Shown here: one piece after another, positions 59,242 through 64,000 of the stretch
How the letters are laid out: the number at the start of each line of letters is the position of its first letter
Numbering within the stretch: the first letter of the stretch is position 1
Assembly (NCBI GenBank): GCA_024663395.1
Contig: JANFAH010000014.1
Coordinates: forward strand, 1 to 64,000
Reading direction: 5' to 3'
Length of the DNA: 64,000 nucleotides
From: Pisolithus tinctorius
Lineage: Eukaryota; Basidiomycota; Agaricomycetes; Boletales; Pisolithaceae
Program-made: the position numbers and the translations under genes
Notes under the pieces: generated by a model
What the model was told of the DNA's origin: nothing
The model's input: only the letters and a program-made list of their open reading frames with translations
The model's database searches: none

Positions 59242-62200
59242 ATGGGTGTGTACCAGTTTGAGGCTGAGGGAGCTCTACTGACAGTTTGCTGTGGTGGTTA
59301 AGACGCAAAACGGATCGAAATTGTATCTCAGAGTGATGTACACGCAGTTGCCTTTGCGGAGGAAAGTCAAGTTGTAGGAGGACATGCCAACGGTGATATT
59401 CGTCGATGGAAGATTGAAGACGGGCAGCAACAGGGTCCGACCATGCAAGCGAGTGGGCATGTGGAGGCTGTTGCAGTTTCCCAGGATGGCCAGTGGTTGG
59501 TGTCCGGAGACCGCGGAAACAGGGCGATCGTCTGGAATGCCATCACTCACAATAAAGTGCGCGAGATCACAGAATATGCCTGCTGGATATTGGGGGTCGA
59601 TATCTCGAGCGACTGCACTAAATTTGTCACTGTGGACCACCACAACACCAAGATATTCAGCATCACTTCCGGTACCCGTCTCCTGCCTCCCCTCTCACAC
59701 CAACAGGTTGCTGGTGTCAAGTTCTCCCCAGATGGCAGTCGACTTGCTACCGCCTCAGAGGCTCGGGGTTTCCGCGTCTACAGTACCCACGATGGCGGTA
59801 TCTTGTTCGACTCAGGTCAAAATGGCTCAACCGGTCCATGGTCGAGAACTCGTTTGGCCTGGTCGTCTGACGGCCAGCTGTTGTTCGTCGCGAACAAAGG
59901 CAGAGTCATTTGTTTCGACCTTTCCTCGTCATTGTCTTCCGAATGGTCGATCCATGAAAACCAATCTCTGGTATATGTGGCATCCAACGGCAGATTCATT
60001 GCGTGTGCAGCAGGGCCATCGGTTTCCCTATGGGATTGTGTGTCCCACAAGCACCTCGGTAGCATTGTCACGTACACCTCAGAGATCAAATGCATCGCCC
60101 TCTCACCAAGCGGGAGATATCTTGCATGTGGAAATGGCAAGAATATTACAATTCACAATCTCAAGGATGCCCTTCCCCCTAAGTATTTTGACCGTAATGT
60201 AAGTGTACCTCCACTCACGATGCATGATGCTCGCATTGCTAACAACCATTATGCTGTATAACGCTTTAATCCGTCAACAACTCCATGCTCCTCAGCTTCC
60301 GCTCGTACAAGTGAGTGATGAGACCCTCAAGTCATGGGTACGCGACGACCCGACAAACACCGAAATGTTACTTTCAGAGGAAATTGCGAGCGCTTCAAGT
60401 CCTAGCCACTCCTTGCTAGCAAGCCGCGCTCTTATAAGAGCGCGTTTAAAATATTTGGTACTTGCGATTAACGACGCAAAGGAGGTGAGTCTGCTTTCTC
60501 ACTACGCCACGAAGACTTTCGCTCACGTGCACCTCAAGTCCCTTCGGGTTCACCCATCGCCTCTTGGCTATATCGCAATGGCGGTAGTTCTACTTGGTCA
60601 AGGCGATCGAGAAGGTGCACTATGCACATTCGACCTTGCCTTTCTTGATTGTGAGCCACACGACAACAGATTTCTCTTACTTCTGAAGGTGTGCAACGTC
60701 ATCTACTTCTTTCTCACAATTAATTCACGTCCCGTTCAGTCTATCCTTGTGTTCGAATCCGGGAATCAAGAAGAGGCGATAAGACGCGTCGAGTGCCTTG
60801 CTGGGAGAGCAAACAATGATAGTGACAATAAAGTCCCCTATCTTTACACTCAGGCACGTGCTTTGCGTTATGCTGGCATTTGGGTATCACCACTGATACA
60901 TTGTACAGGTCCTTGGAGTTATGTACATGAAGACGGGAAATTACGGACGTGCGATGCCATTGATCGGGTTCGCGACGGATCTAGCCCCAAAGAACAAGCA
61001 ATGTCCTCTGCTAGTGGCAATCACGCTGGTAGGTCTTTTGCAGTCACTACCACTTCCTATTAATTTAACCCTCCATGAAGATATTTGGGTGGAGTTTCAG
61101 TGGACTGGACGTCGCTGCTCAGCAGTGTCTTTGTGAAACCCTCTATGCTGAAGAACGTACCGCCGAAGCCGTGGATATTCTCCTCAATATCATCAGGACA
61201 TCAAATGAGGAGAGGCAGGGCAGCGAGGCAATTGCGAACTGGATCACTGGTCTGTCTTTTCGCTGCCAGTCTGGTTGACGTGCGTATTCATGTCCGTCAT
61301 CAGATTTCACCGAAAAATGCACTACCATACTGGAGCACGTTAGCGGTGAAGGCTTCCGGTCTGCAAAATATGATGAAACAATAACATTGTCCTCGGTTGC
61401 ATTGTCGCTCAGTTCTCCAAGTCCCACAGGCCTCCTTATCATGCGGAGCAAAGCTCGAGCGGCAAAAGGATTGTGGGAGGATGCACTGCAGGACGCGAAT
61501 GAGGTATGCATAGTATCCTTCTTGAACGAGTCAGTCCCCTACAAGTGTGATATAGGCAGTGAAAGCGGACCCCTCCAGCCCGTGGGGCTATGAAGCCAGA
61601 CACCAAGCACTTCATGGAGCGAAATGGTATGACGAAGCGATTGATGCATTCAAGTCTATGCTGCAAGCGATCGAAAAGTCTCCTGACCCTGCAATCAGGC
61701 GTATGTATCTCCTGTATGAAGCTAATATCCCCAAATGACTATTTCGCAGAACTGCGCAAGAACTACATTTCTCCTTCTGAAGCGATTGCAGCTATCCATC
61801 GTATCGTTCGCGAGATCCTCAAAAGTTGTCCCTTCGTCGTCATCGATGTCACCACTGGTCGCCTTTGCGATGGTCCTGAGCGGATGCGTATCTTCATGGC
61901 TGACGCAGCGTTCAAAGGGCTTGTTTCGTCGATGACTAAACAAGTGGATAACGAGCGGATCCTACGCTTGGTTACAAGATTTTTCGGATATGTCATGTTC
62001 TCGCACGTATGGCAGGGGAACGAGCCGTTATTCCAGGATGTCAACGTTGAAAAATCCGTGTGGAACCTTCCCTACACGTTCCTCAATGAAAAGTTGCGCA
62101 ATTTCTGCAAGGAGACGCGCAGACTTGGGTATAAGTGGGCATGGTCGGATACGTGTTGTATCGACAAGTCCACGAACTCCATCCTTAATCAATCTCTTAC

Positions 62201-63380
62201 ATCAATGTACACGTGGTATGCGAATTCGGCAGCCACGCTCGTATTCCTTACTGGTGTAGCGCACCCATCCAAGCCCGGAGACCTTAGGCGTAGTTTATGG
62301 ATGACACGAGCATGGACTTTGCAAGAGCTTCTCGCACCGAAACTCGTCTTATTCTATGACTCTGAATGGAAGCCATACCTTGGTGACGCTACCGCGAACC
62401 GCAAAGAATCTTCGGAGATTATGCGAGAGCTAGCAGACGCCATCAGGGTTCCCCGCGGAACCATCGTCACGTTCTCTCCAGACGATCTCGGGGTGCGCGA
62501 GAAACTTCGTCTCGCTTCGACGCGCAATGCGATGATTGAGGAAGACGTCGCATACTCTCTCATCGGAATATTCAAGTCCGATATTAGGCCTCAGTACGGC
62601 GAAGGAGCTAACGCTCTCGGACATCTCCTGGAAGAGATCGTGACCCGCTCCGGCGAGGTCTCCGTGCTTGCATGGACAGGAAAGTCATCGTTATACAACA
62701 GCTGTCTCCCAGCTTCCCTTTCCGTTTACAGTCAAACTCCTCACAGCCTTCCGTCACTCAAAGGGGAAGAGATGGAGACCTGCATCACAAAGTTACGTGG
62801 CAAGTTGTCCCAGCAGGAAGCCCTGAGCGTCTATAATCAGATTAACCTTCTTCCACGGGCCCGTTTTGCGGACCAACGTCTACATCTTCCATGCGTCGTC
62901 TTCTCTGTCAGGAGCCTCCGTATACAGGCGCTACGTAGTGGCGACGAAAAGCTATATCGCGCCAAGGTATCAGGGCTTGGAAGAGTAGAGTTCAGGACGG
63001 CAGATGATCTCCCGCTGCACGAGCCAAAGAAATTCGTCTTCGCGCATCCGTGGATTCATCATATCCAGGGTCCGGGTGGTGGGGTTGTCGCAGAAGGTGA
63101 CTCACTGTCTGATACCGACTCTGACTTGGATTCGGATGGCGACGCTAGATCTGACGAAGTTGTGGCTCTACACACTGTCTCCATGCCTCAGGTTGACGAC
63201 TATACCCGGGCGCTACAGATGATTGCTCGCCTCGGGCAGCCGTTCAACGCGCTACTTCTCGTACAGCAAATGCATGGAGAGTACAAGAGGGTCGCTGCAG
63301 AGAACGAGATTGTCATCTCTGGATTCGGAGCCGACATCGCCTCCAAGTACATTCAGGTACAAGTGTTGGAAATCGTTTGA
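59242..63380 (+). CDS. WD40-TPR-HET receptor-like protein, copy C
   Basis: Paralogue of copy A with the same exon plan, including the four-base first coding exon (ATGG at 59242-59245) and the 55-nt GC-AG intron (60854-60908). WD40 part: KRIEIVSQSDVHAVAFAEES, VAVSQDGQWLVSGDRGNRAI, VKFSPDGSRLATASEARG, IALSPSGRYLACGNGKNI. TPR part: LKSWVRDDPTNTEMLLSEE, PSPLGYIAMAVVLLGQGDRE, KGLWEDALQDANE, PWGYEARHQALHGAKWYDEA. HET part: FFGYVMFSHVW, YKWAWSDTCCIDKS, SLWMTRAWTLQELLAPK, VREKLRLASTRNAMIEEDV. The acidic linker before the C-terminus is longer than in A (SDTDSDLDSDGDARSDE), and the end is VQVLEIV at 63380. Every inferred junction keeps frame, so the gene looks intact. A 100-residue HET block differs from A at about 18 positions and an 80-residue WD40 block at about 25, by my count. 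Role as for A: probable allorecognition or immune receptor. Confidence 0.83.
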
Positions 63381-64000
63381 CGAATGTTTAGACTCGGCTG
63401 CTGGCTTTCAAAGTTGGTCTGTCTTTCTTCTCCTATCGGTCGTCTTTTTCTGTTCGTACTTCCCGTGCGGTCCTTGTTGGTTTGCTTGTTACATGGGGCT
63501 TGCGAGCAAGCTGGTATTAGTACGAGGCTGTTCACCCTCTCCGTAACTTCTCGTTCCCTATCAACCTGGGCTTCGTGGCGTTTGCTAATCACAAGACCCT
63601 CAAACTGAGAGGTTTTCTGAGTGCTGTTCTATAGAAAGCTCTTTGCGATTTGGTAGAGCTTTTCACATTGCTCATTACCCCGTTCCTTCTTCGATTGGTT
63701 CGCATGAACGACCCTTCAGGGCATCTTATCAATAAAATCAATATTCAGGTTTCTACACAGGTTCCCACGTAGCTACGTACCTATTTCAGATTCCGATATT
63801 TTACAGGGAAAGGTCAATAGGGGTACAGCCAACGTTGATGAGACCGTTCTGTAGATTATGTAAGATCGTCCATCAGCCATACACGGAAACTGGTCGGACA
63901 ATGGTAGGACTTACGAATGAGTCGCCTGTGCAAGCGGCCTGCGACGTGCAACTAGCACCCGTGCCCACACCGAGCGCGGTGATGGGACTACAGTTGAGGC
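63381..64000. other. 3' flank, no gene recognised
   Basis: The first 40 nt still resemble the flanks of copies A and B (a gctgctgg element). Beyond that nothing is recognised. Confidence 0.5.

Noticed and set aside
1..64000. CRISPR arrays, bacterial operons, rRNA genes, retroelement reverse transcriptase or transposase
   Set aside because: No regular spaced repeats, ribosomal RNA signature or YxDD/DDE-type motif was seen on either strand.

Overview
This window is nuclear DNA of a filamentous basidiomycete, most likely an Agaricomycete. Genes are split by many short (about 50-60 nt) GT-AG introns with CTNAC-like branch sites. The clearest proteins are eukaryotic (eIF3a, CCH1, epsin, UCH, Shp1/p47, EFM7, Bor1, Pmp3). 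The WD40-TPR-HET proteins and the 36.1 kb PD-(D/E)XK-like protein are of types I associate with mushroom-forming fungi. Nothing bacterial (operon, Shine-Dalgarno site, CRISPR) is present. I read the exon structures by hand, so splice junctions are best estimates.

Layout. 0-14.8 kb is a decay-rich zone. It holds a truncated GH3-like relic, an unrecognised ORF pair, a dihydroxyacetone kinase with an apparent one-base slip at its very C-terminus, a NUG1-type nucleolar GTPase with several frameshifts and no N-terminus, an MFS sugar transporter with one apparent frameshift (minus strand), and a second, diverged fragment of the same NUG1 gene on the opposite strand. 15-27 kb holds intact genes: an Old Yellow Enzyme-family oxidoreductase, a UCH deubiquitinase (minus), a cytochrome P450 and eIF3a. 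27.3-35 kb is the four-domain calcium channel CCH1 (minus). 35-43.2 kb holds a truncated epsin duplicate, a PD-(D/E)XK-like orphan, the methyltransferase EFM7, the p97 cofactor Shp1 (minus), a tRNA-Gly(UCC) (minus), the full epsin gene and a Pmp3 proteolipid. 44-46.5 kb is a disordered proline/serine-rich protein (minus). 47.9-63.4 kb is a boron/bicarbonate-type transporter followed by a tandem duplication.

The tandem duplication is the main point of interest. The unit consists of the 3' end of bor1 plus a gene for one protein with WD40 repeats, TPR repeats and a HET domain. It is present as a complete copy (A, 52.3-56.4 kb), a broken HET tail (B, 56.6-57.1 kb), a broken bor1 tail (57.1-57.9 kb) and a second complete copy (C, 59.2-63.4 kb). 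Copies A and C both read open through all inferred introns. In the blocks I compared by eye they differ more in the WD40 part than in the HET core. A segment of about 180 bp upstream of the two genes is inverted between the copies. This fits an expanding fungal allorecognition or immune receptor locus: a repeat-type sensor coupled to a HET effector, with no NACHT or NB-ARC domain between them.

The housekeeping genes act in separate processes: translation (eIF3a, EFM7), ubiquitin and p97 pathways (UCH, Shp1), endocytosis (epsin), and calcium or ion homeostasis (CCH1, Pmp3, Bor1). No biosynthetic cluster is evident, although the Old Yellow Enzyme and the P450 lie within 6 kb of each other.
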